The notes below the pieces were generated by a model. The model ran no database searches and was not told the DNA's origin. It was given only the letters and a program-made list of their open reading frames with translations. Source: Myxococcus virescens (GTDB lineage: Bacteria; Myxococcota; Myxococcia; Myxococcales; Myxococcaceae). Taken from it: a DNA stretch of 46,860 nt. This document shows positions 34,353-42,620 of the stretch, piece by piece. Where the stretch lies: the NCBI RefSeq assembly GCF_900101905.1, contig NZ_FNAJ01000029.1, forward strand, positions 1 to 46,860. Reading direction: 5' to 3'. Every line of letters starts with the position of its first letter. Position 1 is the stretch's first letter. The position numbers and the translations under genes were made by a program.

Positions 34353-35882
34353 ATGCGTGCATGGTGGCAAGTGGCATGGGTCTGTCTGGCAACCGCGGGA
34401 TGCGGTGGGCCTCTTCCAGAAGCATCGCTCTCCGAGGAACACGCCCCCGAGGAGGTCACCGCGCATTGGGATGCCCCTCTCCCGAAGTTGGGGCCCGCCA
34501 CGCTGTTGAAGGACATCTACCCGCCTCCCCCGGGGCCATTCCCGGACCCGCTGGGTGGCCCGTCGCCAACGGAGCTGGTGTCCTTCCGCGGCAAGCTCTT
34601 CTTCTCGGCCTTCGACTTCGAGGCGGACCGAGGCGCGCTGTGGCGAAGCGCGGGCACGACAGCGAGCACGGTCCCCGTGAAGCACCTGGACGATTCTCCC
34701 GGACGGCTGACCGTCGTCGGCCGGCAGCTCTTCTTCATTGAAGGCTTCATGGAACACGGCGCGGACCTGTGGGTGAGTGATGGCACCACTGCGGGCACGC
34801 GTCAGGTGAAGGACCTCGCCCCGGAGGGCGGCACCGCCTCCCTGGCTGACTTCATCGCGGTGGGCAACACGCTCTACTTCTTCCGGTCGGTCCGGCCCAC
34901 CCTCATCGCCACCGAGAACCTGGAGCTGTGGCGCAGTGATGGCACCTCGGCCGGCACGGTGCGCGTGAAGGACCTGGGACCGAGGGACACCGTGAACGGG
35001 CCCTTTGACCTGGCGAGCGTGGGCAACCGCCTCTTCATGAGCCTCGGGGTGCCCGACACCGGAGTGGAGCTCTGGGTGAGTGACGGCAGCGCCTCCGGAA
35101 CCCGCCTCGTCAAGGACATCAACCCGGGTGCCGCGTCCTCGTTCCCTCGGAACCTGACGCAAGCGGAGGGAGTGCTCTACTTCTCCGCGGACGACGCCGT
35201 GCACGGCCGTGAAGTGTGGCGCAGCGATGGCACGGCCCAGGGCACGGAGCTGGTCGAGGACACCGTTCCCGGCCCTCAGGGCTCGGAAGCGCAAATCTTC
35301 GCCCTGTTCAAGGAGCGCCTCTACTTCGCCACCTTCACACCGGGCTTCACGGTGACGGAGATTCGCAAGCTCGACCCGGACCCCTCCTGCCACCCGCGCT
35401 CGAATCTCGTCGCGAGCATCCCCAACCCCTACGCCGACCTTCCTCTCGATTTCTTCATCTTCGTCGCCACGTCCACGGCGACCGAGAGAAAGCTCTACTT
35501 CACGCTCTTCTACGACATCGGCAGCCCCGCCCCCTTCGACGTCCAGCTGTGGCGGACCGATGCCACCGCCCAGGGAACGAAGCTGCTGTACCAGCCACTC
35601 ATCGTCTCTCCGGACCTCCGACCGCCCACGCCAGTCCCCACCGATGACGGCCGCGTCGTCTTCTACGCCTTCGATGAAGCGCACGGCCACGAGCTTTGGG
35701 TGAGCAACGGACAGCCGAGCGGCACCAGGCTCCTGCAGGACATCGTCCCGGGCCCCGCCTCTTCCTATCCGCAGGACCTGCTGCGCGTAGGCGACTTCAT
35801 CTACTTCACGGCACTGGATGGGCAGCTCGGCCGGGAGATCTGGGTATTGCCTGTGCCGAGGCCTCAAGTCGCGAATCACTGA
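34353..35882 (+). CDS. ELWxxDGT-repeat lipoprotein
   Basis: A 509-residue lipoprotein with signal peptide MRAWWQVAWVCLATAGC; GAGGGG lies seven bases ahead. It is built of about eight repeats with the hyperbolic pattern ELWxSDGTxxGTxLVKDIxPG (for example LWVSDGTTAGTRQVKDL and ELWVSDGSASGTRLVKDI), a beta-propeller-type repeat known from myxobacterial surface proteins. No enzymatic site was found. A truncated relative with the same repeat is present at 42045-42270, next to an IS3 scar. The role is presumably binding at the cell surface. Confidence 0.88.
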   Translation: MRAWWQVAWVCLATAGCGGPLPEASLSEEHAPEEVTAHWDAPLPKLGPATLLKDIYPPPPGPFPDPLGGPSPTELVSFRGKLFFSAFDFEADRGALWRSAGTTASTVPVKHLDDSPGRLTVVGRQLFFIEGFMEHGADLWVSDGTTAGTRQVKDLAPEGGTASLADFIAVGNTLYFFRSVRPTLIATENLELWRSDGTSAGTVRVKDLGPRDTVNGPFDLASVGNRLFMSLGVPDTGVELWVSDGSASGTRLVKDINPGAASSFPRNLTQAEGVLYFSADDAVHGREVWRSDGTAQGTELVEDTVPGPQGSEAQIFALFKERLYFATFTPGFTVTEIRKLDPDPSCHPRSNLVASIPNPYADLPLDFFIFVATSTATERKLYFTLFYDIGSPAPFDVQLWRTDATAQGTKLLYQPLIVSPDLRPPTPVPTDDGRVVFYAFDEAHGHELWVSNGQPSGTRLLQDIVPGPASSYPQDLLRVGDFIYFTALDGQLGREIWVLPVPRPQVANH

Positions 35883-36065
35883 CGCCTCGCCAACCCATCG
35901 CGCTGGCGGCCTGCCGGTTCTCGGAGGCCGCCCCCGCCCCGTGCGACGGCCTCAGACAACACACCGCGCGACGCCGCATTCAAGACACACCGCCGCTACC
36001 GGCAGGTGATGCAATCGAGTGAGGGGAATCTCCTATATGGGGCCCCTGCCCCAAGGAGCCTTGCC
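35883..36065. other. Intergenic, no gene seen
   Basis: Region between the ELWxxDGT gene and the BP74-like gene. The last 25 bases carry CAAGGAGCC, the ribosome site of the next gene. Nothing else was recognised. Confidence 0.4.
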
Positions 36066-36416
36066 ATGGCAAACCCGGTTCGTTTCGCATTTACGCAGAG
36101 CGCCCAGCCCAACCTGGAGTTCATCGTCGAGCTGTCTGACGAGAAGACGATTGCACACGCACGGAAGATTCTCTCTGGCGAGGAGAAGAACGAAGTCCAC
36201 GTCCACGGACGCATCATCAAGCGGGCCGCGGCCTACAACCCGAAGTTCTCCTTCCACCTGGACCCGAACACCATCCGCTTCTTCTCGATGGCCATCGAGG
36301 TCTGCGATGCCAACATGACGTATGTGGAAGACCACCTCGACGAGGCGGGCGGTGCATTCCTCCCGGGCGGACACTGGTGCCCGTGGGACTCCAAGCTGAC
36401 GCGCGAAATCGCCTGA
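36066..36416 (+). CDS. BP74 N-terminal-domain-like protein
   Basis: A 116-residue soluble protein matching the N-terminal domain of the calmodulin-binding protein BP74, found in several myxobacteria. Traits are VRFAFT near the start, HARKILSGEE near residue 31, VHGRIIKRAAAYNPKFSFHLDP (45-66), MAIEVCDA near 73 and WCPWDS near the C-terminus. There is no signal peptide. ATG 36066 is preceded by AAGGAG. It stands alone, followed by a stem-loop. Its biochemical role in bacteria is not known to me. Confidence 0.75.
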   Translation: MANPVRFAFTQSAQPNLEFIVELSDEKTIAHARKILSGEEKNEVHVHGRIIKRAAAYNPKFSFHLDPNTIRFFSMAIEVCDANMTYVEDHLDEAGGAFLPGGHWCPWDSKLTREIA

Positions 36417-36449
36417 TCCCTTCAGCCAGGTCCGCGAGCAGAGCGCCCT

Positions 36450-36470
36450 GCGTGGCCGAAGGAGCCACGC
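36450..36470 (+). terminator. Stem-loop after the BP74-like gene
   Basis: GCGTGGC (36450-36456) and GCCACGC (36464-36470) with a 7-nt loop, 34 bases after the stop. There is no T-tract, so it is a weak terminator candidate. Confidence 0.45.
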
Positions 36471-36644
36471 AAGGCCGCGGGGTGTTGAGGCTCGAGCTGT
36501 CCCAGCCAAGCGAGCCAGGCCCCTGCCGCGCACCGCATGGGAGCGCGGACAGGGCCGGCCTGTCCACCCGTGGGTAGCATCACTCCGGCGTCCACCGAGA
36601 AGGGCGTCTTCGAGCGGGAGGGCGGCCCGCCGCGCTCCCTGCAT

Positions 36645-37196
36645 TCACGGCCAGATGCCGGTGAGCGCGAGGCGCAGCACCCGGCTCGCGGTGAGCGGAT
36701 CGTCTTCGTTGGCGACGGCAATCGCGTTCGCCAGCATCAGCAAGTCCTGCGTCGTGGCACGGGCATGAATCGCGCCTGCTGATGACGCCCGCGCCACCAG
36801 AACGCTCAACACATCGAGCAGCTTGTCGGTGGAGCAGACCTCCTCAGCCGTAAGGCCATCCGGGCCGGTCAACAGCGCTGCGGCAAGCCCGCGGTGGGTC
36901 ACTGTGTAAACCGTCAAGTCCTCGAGCCAGGCCGCCAATTCCGCGGCGGGATCCGCTCCCGGTTGCGAGGATGCCCGCGCACAGAGTTGCGCGACGCCAT
37001 CGCGGAATACCGCCTCCAACAGCGACTGCCGCGAGGGAAAGTGCCGGTGCAGCGTCGCCGAGCCTACCCCCGCCCGCCGCGCGATCTCCTCGAGCGACAC
37101 CTGCGCACCATCCCTGCCGACCAGCTCCGCGGCGACCGCGACAATCCGCTCCCGATTGCGCCGCCCATCCGCTCGCAACGGCTTCACATGCTCCAC
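36645..37196 (-). CDS. TetR-family transcriptional repressor
   Basis: A 183-residue regulator starting at GTG 37196. The N-terminal helix-turn-helix covers residues about 15-60 (RERIVAVAAELVGRDGA, then VSLEEIARRAGVGSATLHRHF). The remainder is the helical ligand-binding and dimerisation domain, with the usual variable sequence. It diverges from the NmrA-like gene, and the 104-bp gap between them carries a promoter and two copies of the palindrome GTGGGG-TC-CCCCAC-like. It very likely represses its neighbour, and possibly itself, in response to a small molecule. Confidence 0.88.
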   Translation of the reverse strand: MEHVKPLRADGRRNRERIVAVAAELVGRDGAQVSLEEIARRAGVGSATLHRHFPSRQSLLEAVFRDGVAQLCARASSQPGADPAAELAAWLEDLTVYTVTHRGLAAALLTGPDGLTAEEVCSTDKLLDVLSVLVARASSAGAIHARATTQDLLMLANAIAVANEDDPLTASRVLRLALTGIWP

Positions 37197-37224
37197 CGCG
37201 ACCGCCTCCTCACGAGAACCCGCG

Positions 37225-37283
37225 TTGACAAATGGGGTCCCCCTCCATATCTAACCACGAGAATAAACGGTGGGGTCCCCCAC
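37225..37283 (+). promoter_or_regulatory. Promoter and twin TetR operators for the NmrA-like gene
   Basis: TTGACA (37225-37230) and TATCTA (37248-37253) are 17 bases apart. Operator 1 (ATGGGGTCCCCCTC, 37232-37245) fills the spacer; operator 2 (GTGGGGTCCCCCAC, 37270-37283, perfect 6-bp arms) lies downstream. Their centres are 38 bp apart. Binding to operator 1 would block the polymerase directly. Confidence 0.75.
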
Positions 37284-37300
37284 TTACAAAGGAGCGGTCC

Positions 37301-38215
37301 ATGAGCAGCAACGAATGCGTTCTCGTCACCGCTGCCACGGGGCGTCAGGGCGGCGCCACCGCCCGAGCGCTGCTGGCCGAAGGCGGCACCCCGGTGCGTG
37401 TGATGGTGCGCAATCCCAAGGCGCCAAACGCGAAGGCCCTCGCGGAGGCTGGCGCCGAGGTGGTCGTCGGAGACCTCGACGATCCGGCGTCGTTGCGCGC
37501 GGCCTGCGCTGGGGCACGGGCGGTCTTCTCGATGCAGTCCCCCATCATCTCCACGACCGGCGTCGACTACAGCAAGGAACTCCAGCAAGGGAGGAACCTC
37601 GTCGAGGCCGCGCTTGCCGAAGGTGTCGAAACGTTCGTGCATACCGCGACCTCCGGTGTCGGCGACCACCGAAACGTCGAGGGCTGGGCGGAGGGGCGCT
37701 GGAAGTCGCACGAGACGTATTGGGAGAACAAGCTTGCCACCTGCGACCTCGTCCGCAGCGCGGGATTCAAGCACTGGACCCTCATCCTGCCCGCCACCTT
37801 CATGGATCATCCGATGTTGGATCCGGCTGGCTTCGTCGACGGGCACCGGTTGCTCACGGTGATCAGGACCGATCAAACCATCGCGTTGGTCGCGCCAGAG
37901 GACATCGGCAAGGCGGCCGCGGCGGCGCTCAACAATCCCGCGACGTTCAACGGCGTGACGCTGCAGCTCGCGAGTGACCTGCTCACGCTTCCTCAGATCG
38001 CCGAGGTCCTCTCGCGCCTCGACGGCAAGGAGTACATCGTCCAGGTCAGCACGGTCGAGGAGGCCGTCGCGGCCGGCCTGCATCCCGGCGTGGCGCAAGG
38101 CCTGACGTACATGAACGTCGCCCCGGTGCTGGCGCGGCCCGAGATCGCGCGGTCCTATGGCCTTTCGCCCATGAGCTTCGAGACCTGGGCGCGCCAGCGT
38201 CGCGAGCTGGCCTGA
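37301..38215 (+). CDS. NmrA-like NAD(P)-binding protein
   Basis: A 304-residue atypical short-chain dehydrogenase of the NmrA/quinone-oxidoreductase-2 group. The Rossmann fold starts with VTAATGRQGGATARALLAEG (residues 9-28), with VRNPKAP after strand 2 and GDLDDPASLRAA near 70. The catalytic Tyr-x3-Lys of true dehydrogenases is not evident; relatives act as redox sensors or quinone reductases. Start ATG 37301 follows AAAGGAG. Expression is probably controlled by the divergent TetR protein. Its position with that regulator suggests response to an electrophile or quinone (inference). Confidence 0.85.
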   Translation: MSSNECVLVTAATGRQGGATARALLAEGGTPVRVMVRNPKAPNAKALAEAGAEVVVGDLDDPASLRAACAGARAVFSMQSPIISTTGVDYSKELQQGRNLVEAALAEGVETFVHTATSGVGDHRNVEGWAEGRWKSHETYWENKLATCDLVRSAGFKHWTLILPATFMDHPMLDPAGFVDGHRLLTVIRTDQTIALVAPEDIGKAAAAALNNPATFNGVTLQLASDLLTLPQIAEVLSRLDGKEYIVQVSTVEEAVAAGLHPGVAQGLTYMNVAPVLARPEIARSYGLSPMSFETWARQRRELA

Positions 38216-38498
38216 CCTGCCGCCCAGTCGTCGCAGCTCCCATGCCGTGTCCGGGGCGAGCGGCTTCTCCAGCTTCGTGTCGCAGACGGGCACCACGATG
38301 CGCCACTGGCCGTCGAGGCCCACCTCCTCAATCCGTGATGCCTCCGGGAGTGGTGGCGCCTCGGAGAATTCGAGGCGCTGTTGACGGCGGAGGGCCGCTG
38401 ACGGGGGAAGTCCGAGATGATTGAATCGCCGCCAAGTCCAGGGAGAGCGGCACCGTCCTCACCAACCGGAGGAGCAGCGGCGCATAGGATGCGCCGAC
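38216..38498. other. Intergenic with coding-like minus-strand fragment
   Basis: On the minus strand 38220-38400 reads like protein (for example VGLDGQWRIVVPVCDTKLEK) but has no stop or start of its own, because the frame runs into the NmrA gene. It is probably a gene scar. It contains a 17-bp sequence repeated at 42450 (see findings). Confidence 0.3.
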
Positions 38499-39713
38499 AT
38501 GGACTTCCAGGCGCGACTCGAAGCGCTCACGCACCAACTCCGGCCCTGGTCCCCGCTCTGGTCCCGCTCCATCCTTCAGGGCTGGCCCGGGTCCGGCGTC
38601 GCCTATCCCGAGGACTGGCTGGCCTATGCCCGGTCGCTCGATGAAGCGGGCGAGCGGCGGCTGGACCAGGGGGCGCTCGCGGGCGTCCCGCCTCCGGCCC
38701 TGGACGCACTCCTGGGGGCGCTCCAGGAACTGACGGCGCTGCCCTGGCACGAGGGCCTTCACGCGCTGACGGTCGCGGAGACGCAGGGCCTCAGCGCCAA
38801 GAAGACCCACGAGCTCGAGCGAGTGCTCGCCCTGCTCGCGCCGAGAACGCGCTTCATCCACCAGGCGGTCGATATTGGCGGCGGCATGGGACATCTCGCC
38901 CGCCTCTGTGCGCGGACGTTCGGGTGGACCTTCCACAGCATCGATCGGGACGCCGCGTTGCAGGACAAGGGCCGACGGTGGCTGACGAGAACCCATCCCC
39001 CAGGCGGTGACACCCTGTGTTTCATCCAGGCCTCCGTCGAGGACGGACTCCAACCACAGCTCGATCCGCTCTTCTCCGGCTGGGACCGGGCCTCGCTCGG
39101 CCTGCACACCTGCGGGCCGCTCGCCCTCACGCAGATTCGCAAGAGCCAGGGAGCGGGCTTCGTCCTGAACATCGGCTGCTGCTACGACAAGCTGGAGGTC
39201 CCGCGGGATTACCCCGTCTCCCGCTTCGGGAGCGAACATCCGTTGCCCTTTACCCCACATGCCCTGGCGTTGACGACGCGGGGACGGCATCACAAGACCG
39301 AGGAGGAGTTCGCGCGGATGAAGCGGGTGTATGCGTGGCGCTTCGCGTTCGATCTCCTATCGAGGCGGCACTTTCCCGAACGCGGCTTCGTGAGAGCAGG
39401 CGACGCGCCCCGGGCGCTTTACGCCGAACGCTTCGCCGTCTACGCGCGCGACCGCCTGGAGCGACTGGGCCTCGATCCCGGCATGACGGACGCCGAGCTG
39501 AATGCCTTCGAGGTGTCCGTTCGCGCCGAGACACGAGACCTGTTGCTCTGCCATCTGCTGAGGGACCGCTTCGCGAGGGCGTTGGAGGTCGTGCTCCTGC
39601 TTGATCGCGCAATCCTTCTGGAGGAATCGGGCTTCCAGGTCGAGCTCCTCCAACTCTTCGATCCGCGCCAGTCTCCGCGCAACCTCGCACTCATCGCGTC
39701 GCGGAGCGCTTGA
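38499..39713 (+). CDS. METTL25/RRNAD1-like SAM-dependent methyltransferase
   Basis: A 404-residue protein. A helical N-terminus (1-125) is followed by a class I methyltransferase fold with AVDIGGGMGHLARLC near residue 128, the SAM-binding loop. It then has the LGLHTCGPLALTQIR and NIGCCYDKL segments (about 205-235) that mark the METTL25-type Methyltransf_32 family. A helical C-terminal domain follows. Eukaryotic relatives modify ribosomal or tRNA targets; the bacterial substrate is unknown. ATG 38499 begins the recognisable protein; the frame is open 26 codons upstream. No operon partner. Confidence 0.8.
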   Translation: MDFQARLEALTHQLRPWSPLWSRSILQGWPGSGVAYPEDWLAYARSLDEAGERRLDQGALAGVPPPALDALLGALQELTALPWHEGLHALTVAETQGLSAKKTHELERVLALLAPRTRFIHQAVDIGGGMGHLARLCARTFGWTFHSIDRDAALQDKGRRWLTRTHPPGGDTLCFIQASVEDGLQPQLDPLFSGWDRASLGLHTCGPLALTQIRKSQGAGFVLNIGCCYDKLEVPRDYPVSRFGSEHPLPFTPHALALTTRGRHHKTEEEFARMKRVYAWRFAFDLLSRRHFPERGFVRAGDAPRALYAERFAVYARDRLERLGLDPGMTDAELNAFEVSVRAETRDLLLCHLLRDRFARALEVVLLLDRAILLEESGFQVELLQLFDPRQSPRNLALIASRSA

Positions 39714-39834
39714 GCACGTCTCGGGCCGGCCCCCGGAGGCCGTTCACGCCCCCTCGATGCGGCCAGTCTGGCGCATCGTTTCAGGCCTTCACTGAGGTTG
39801 CCCCGGTTCCACGAAGTGTCCCGGGCTATCGCCA
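39714..39834. other. Intergenic, no gene seen
   Basis: Short region between the methyltransferase stop and the IS3 remnant. No feature was recognised. Confidence 0.4.
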
Positions 39835-39965
39835 TCAAGCAGCAGCCCGGTACTTCTTTTCGAAGTTGGCGGGCGACTCGTCGTCGAGCGCGGGGTGCCG
39901 TCGTGTGGGTTGCGCCAACCCTCGATGAACTCGAAGAAGGCCATCCGTGTTTCTGCCTTTGAAGG
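39835..39965 (-). mobile_element. IS3-family OrfB C-terminal remnant, frameshifted
   Basis: One minus frame reads MAFFEFIEGWRNPH and the next frame continues RRHPALDDESPANFEKKYRAAA to TGA 39835-39837. Joined, they give the normal end of an IS3 transposase (FEFIEGWYNxxRRHSALxxxSPxxFEKK). A one-base deletion near 39900 separates them. Sequence upstream no longer reads as transposase, so only about 40 codons remain. Confidence 0.7.
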
Positions 39966-40241
39966 AGAGTCGCCGAGCCGGTGCGCTCCACATGCTCCCA
40001 CTCGGCATCCGGGAAGGGAGTACAGCGTTTCCATTCCCAGCGTGTAGCCACGTCACTGGCAGCCTGCGGAGTCTGCCTACTCCTCCGAGGAGCATCACGC
40101 AAACTGCGGGAGAGGCGCGAAACTGGGGCAACTTCACCTCATTGTTGGCCACCACCAACCGAGCAGCGCCCGCGAGCAGTGTCTCGACTCAGCCCCAGAA
40201 ATTACTCCTCCCCAGCAAGCGTACGAGACGGGGAAGCGAAC
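39966..40241. other. Intergenic, no gene seen
   Basis: Region upstream of the Asp-box protein. Apart from the weak GGGGAA ribosome site near 40231 nothing was recognised; it may be eroded transposon DNA. Confidence 0.35.
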
Positions 40242-41582
40242 ATGGCGAAACGGACGAGCGCGGTGGGCCGCGGAACCTGGGGCTGGCTTTTCGGAGGGTT
40301 GCTGTTGTCCTCTGGGGCCGTGGCCCACGAAGTTCCAAGACGGTTCGAGGAGAAGTTCGGCCCGGTGTTGAACCTGAGCGACACGCCAACCTTCAACTTC
40401 GAGTACGCGATAGCCGCCTCAGGAGACGACGTCTATGTCGTCTGGAGTGACACCCCGGCCGGGGGCACCACCAGCGTCTTCCTGCGAAGGAGCTCGGACC
40501 GGGGCAGGAGCTTCAGCCCTCCCCAGCTTCTGAGCAGCGGCGTCACGCCCGCCTTCATCCCATCCGTGTTCGCGGAGGGGAAGAAGGTCTACGTCGCATG
40601 GAGCGAGCAAGGCATCCAGTTCCGCGCGAGCCACGACCACGGCAGGACGTTCGAGCCGCCCCTGACACTCAGCACCAGCGGCTTCACTCCCCGGCTCGCG
40701 GCGGAGAACAGCGACGTGTACGTGACGTGGGGCGTCTCGACCGGTGAGGAGTCAGTCGACCAGCTCTTCCGAGCGAGCCACGATCGAGGCCAGAGCTTTG
40801 GCCCCACGCTGACCATCGACAACGGCCAGGAGATTGGCGTCACGGAAATCGTCGCGTCGAACAACGGAGTCTTCCTGGTCGGCGATGACGCGGGAGTGGA
40901 TGACATTCCCGACGTGCGATTCCGCCGCAGCACCGACGAGGGACGGACCTTCGACCCGCTCATCAACCTCAGCGTCACCCAGGGCCCGCTCCAGCCGTCA
41001 CAGCGCGCCCGCATCGCGGTAAAAGAGCAGAAGGTCCACGTGGTCTGGGAAGAGTGTAATGACTTCTTCCCCACCCTTTGTGACATCGTCTACCGGCGCA
41101 GCCCCAATCGGGGAGTCACCTTCGAGCCGGCCGTGGTCCTGAGCGACGGGGTGGGACTGGCGCTCGCACCGGACCTCGAGGTCTCGGGCCAACACGTCTT
41201 CGTGGCGTGGCAGGACAATGGCCCCGGGAACTTCGACATCTTTCTCCGTATCAGCGACGACCGCGGCGACTCGTTCGCCAAGGTCCGCAACCTGAGCAAG
41301 AGCTCTGGTGACTCCGGTGCCGTCAGCCTCTCCGCCGAGGACGAGTTCCTTCGCGTCGCATGGGAAGACAGCACGCCGGGCCCCACCGACATCTTCTATC
41401 GGGCCAGCGGCGACTTCGGTGATTCCTTCGGGCCCATCAAGAACCTGAGCGACTCCCCCGTGCGGTCCTCAGCCCCACGGGTCCTCTCATCCGAGCAGGG
41501 AAAGAACGGCTATGTGGGCTGGCTGGAGGACCTGTCGGACGACAACACGGACGTGTTCTTCCGACGTACCGAGGTGAAGTAA
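40242..41582 (+). CDS. Secreted Asp-box (BNR) repeat protein
   Basis: A 446-residue exported protein. ATG 40242 gives MAKRTSAVGRGTWGWLFGGLLLSSGAVAH, a signal peptide likely cut after VAH. It has seven Asp-box motifs of the form S-x-D/N-x-G-x-x-F spaced about 50-60 residues apart (SSDRGRSF, SHDHGRTF, SHDRGQSF, STDEGRTF, SPNRGVTF, SDDRGDSF, SGDFGDSF). This is the hallmark of sialidase-type beta-propellers. The arginine triad and other catalytic residues of true sialidases are not recognisable, so it may be a binding propeller rather than an enzyme. It lies between two IS remnants. Confidence 0.8.
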   Translation: MAKRTSAVGRGTWGWLFGGLLLSSGAVAHEVPRRFEEKFGPVLNLSDTPTFNFEYAIAASGDDVYVVWSDTPAGGTTSVFLRRSSDRGRSFSPPQLLSSGVTPAFIPSVFAEGKKVYVAWSEQGIQFRASHDHGRTFEPPLTLSTSGFTPRLAAENSDVYVTWGVSTGEESVDQLFRASHDRGQSFGPTLTIDNGQEIGVTEIVASNNGVFLVGDDAGVDDIPDVRFRRSTDEGRTFDPLINLSVTQGPLQPSQRARIAVKEQKVHVVWEECNDFFPTLCDIVYRRSPNRGVTFEPAVVLSDGVGLALAPDLEVSGQHVFVAWQDNGPGNFDIFLRISDDRGDSFAKVRNLSKSSGDSGAVSLSAEDEFLRVAWEDSTPGPTDIFYRASGDFGDSFGPIKNLSDSPVRSSAPRVLSSEQGKNGYVGWLEDLSDDNTDVFFRRTEVK

Positions 41583-41736
41583 GCCGCGCCGGCCCCGGCG
41601 GCATACACCCCGGAGGATGATCGCGCTCATGTGAGACGGGTGCTCCTTGCACTCGTCGTTCGGACGGAACGGCCAGGCCCACAGTTCGCGTCTGGTCTTT
41701 CCGGTGAGCGTCAAGGCAGTTGTCGCGTGAGAGGTT
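41583..41736. other. Intergenic, no gene seen
   Basis: Short region between the Asp-box gene and the IS3 remnant. No clear terminator. Confidence 0.35.
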
Positions 41737-42025
41737 TCAGCCGATACGCTTCACTACCTGCACTGCCAAGGTGAGGTTCGGAGAGGGCCCGAGGCGGACG
41801 GGGCCCGTCGGCATCCAGTCGCGGGGGTCGCGGCTCCAGTGTTCGGGGTGACGGACTCGGGCACGCTGGTACACCGGGTGGCGCTGGGCGAGGAGCGCGG
41901 ACTCGCGGCCGAAATGCCTGTCGTCGGGTGTGACGAAGCGGATGGCGGAGTGCCGGTGCTCGGTGTTGTACCAGGCCACGAAGCGCGTCACCCAAGAGCG
42001 CGCGTGCTCGACGGAGCCGAAGGGC
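41737..42025 (-). mobile_element. IS3-family transposase OrfB, C-terminal fragment
   Basis: The minus frame reads FGSVEHARSWVTRFVAWYNTEHRHSAIRFVTPDD, then a basic region, and ends at TGA 41737-41739. This is the last quarter of an rve-type integrase of IS3 elements, including the catalytic-domain end (WYNxEHRHSAI). The fragment stops near 42025, where the sequence changes to an ELWxxDGT gene on the opposite strand. It differs from the fragment at 39835. Confidence 0.75.
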
Positions 42026-42290
42026 CGCTCTACTTCGCGGCATGGACCTGGAGCACGGCCGAGAGCTGTGGAAGACGGATGGGACGCGCGCCGTCACTCG
42101 GCTCGTGAAGGGCATCGAGCCGGGTCCAGGGTCATCGGCTTCCCGGAACCTGACCGCCATCTGCGGCACACTCTTCTTCCGTGCTGTGACGAGCGGCCAA
42201 GGCTACGAGCCCTGGCTGAGCAATAGCACGCGGAAGGGCACACGGCCCCTCCAGGAGATTGCGCCCCACGCCCCCAGCCAGCGAGCGCAG
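42026..42290 (+). pseudogene. ELWxxDGT-repeat protein fragment
   Basis: The plus strand reads LYFAA, then after a frame change HGRELWKTDGT, TRLVKGIEPGPGSSASRN, LFFRAVTSGQGYEPW and KGTRPLQEIAPHAP, two repeats of an ELWxxDGT protein. No start or signal peptide is present; it begins at the junction with the IS3 fragment. It resembles the intact gene at 34353-35882 but is not an exact copy. Confidence 0.65.
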
Positions 42291-42620
42291 GTGCGAGGCA
42301 TCATGCGCGGACAGTGGGAACGGGTCGTAGACCCGGTTTCCCTCGGGGCGAACTCTTCGCGCCCATCCCAGGTTGAAGGACAGGACGCCGCTTCACAGAA
42401 AGGACGGATAGATGCGCTGTTGAGGGTGGCGTGCTGGTGCAGAGAGGTGGAGGGCCGCTGACGGGTACCTCTCGGGCTGTGCACCGGGCCGGAGTCGAAG
42501 CCATACAGTTGGGCTTCTGGGCAACTCACGCACTGGAAGGTGATGGTGTCACCTCTCCCCTTGCCTGCATGCATGGGGTTTGCGCCCACCGATGCGGTGG
42601 CCAGGCCCGGGAGAGGATGC
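42291..42620. other. Intergenic scarred region
   Basis: No intact gene. It holds a second copy of the sequence shared with 38375-38405, and the ribosome site GGGAGAGG (42609-42616) of the next gene. Confidence 0.4.
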
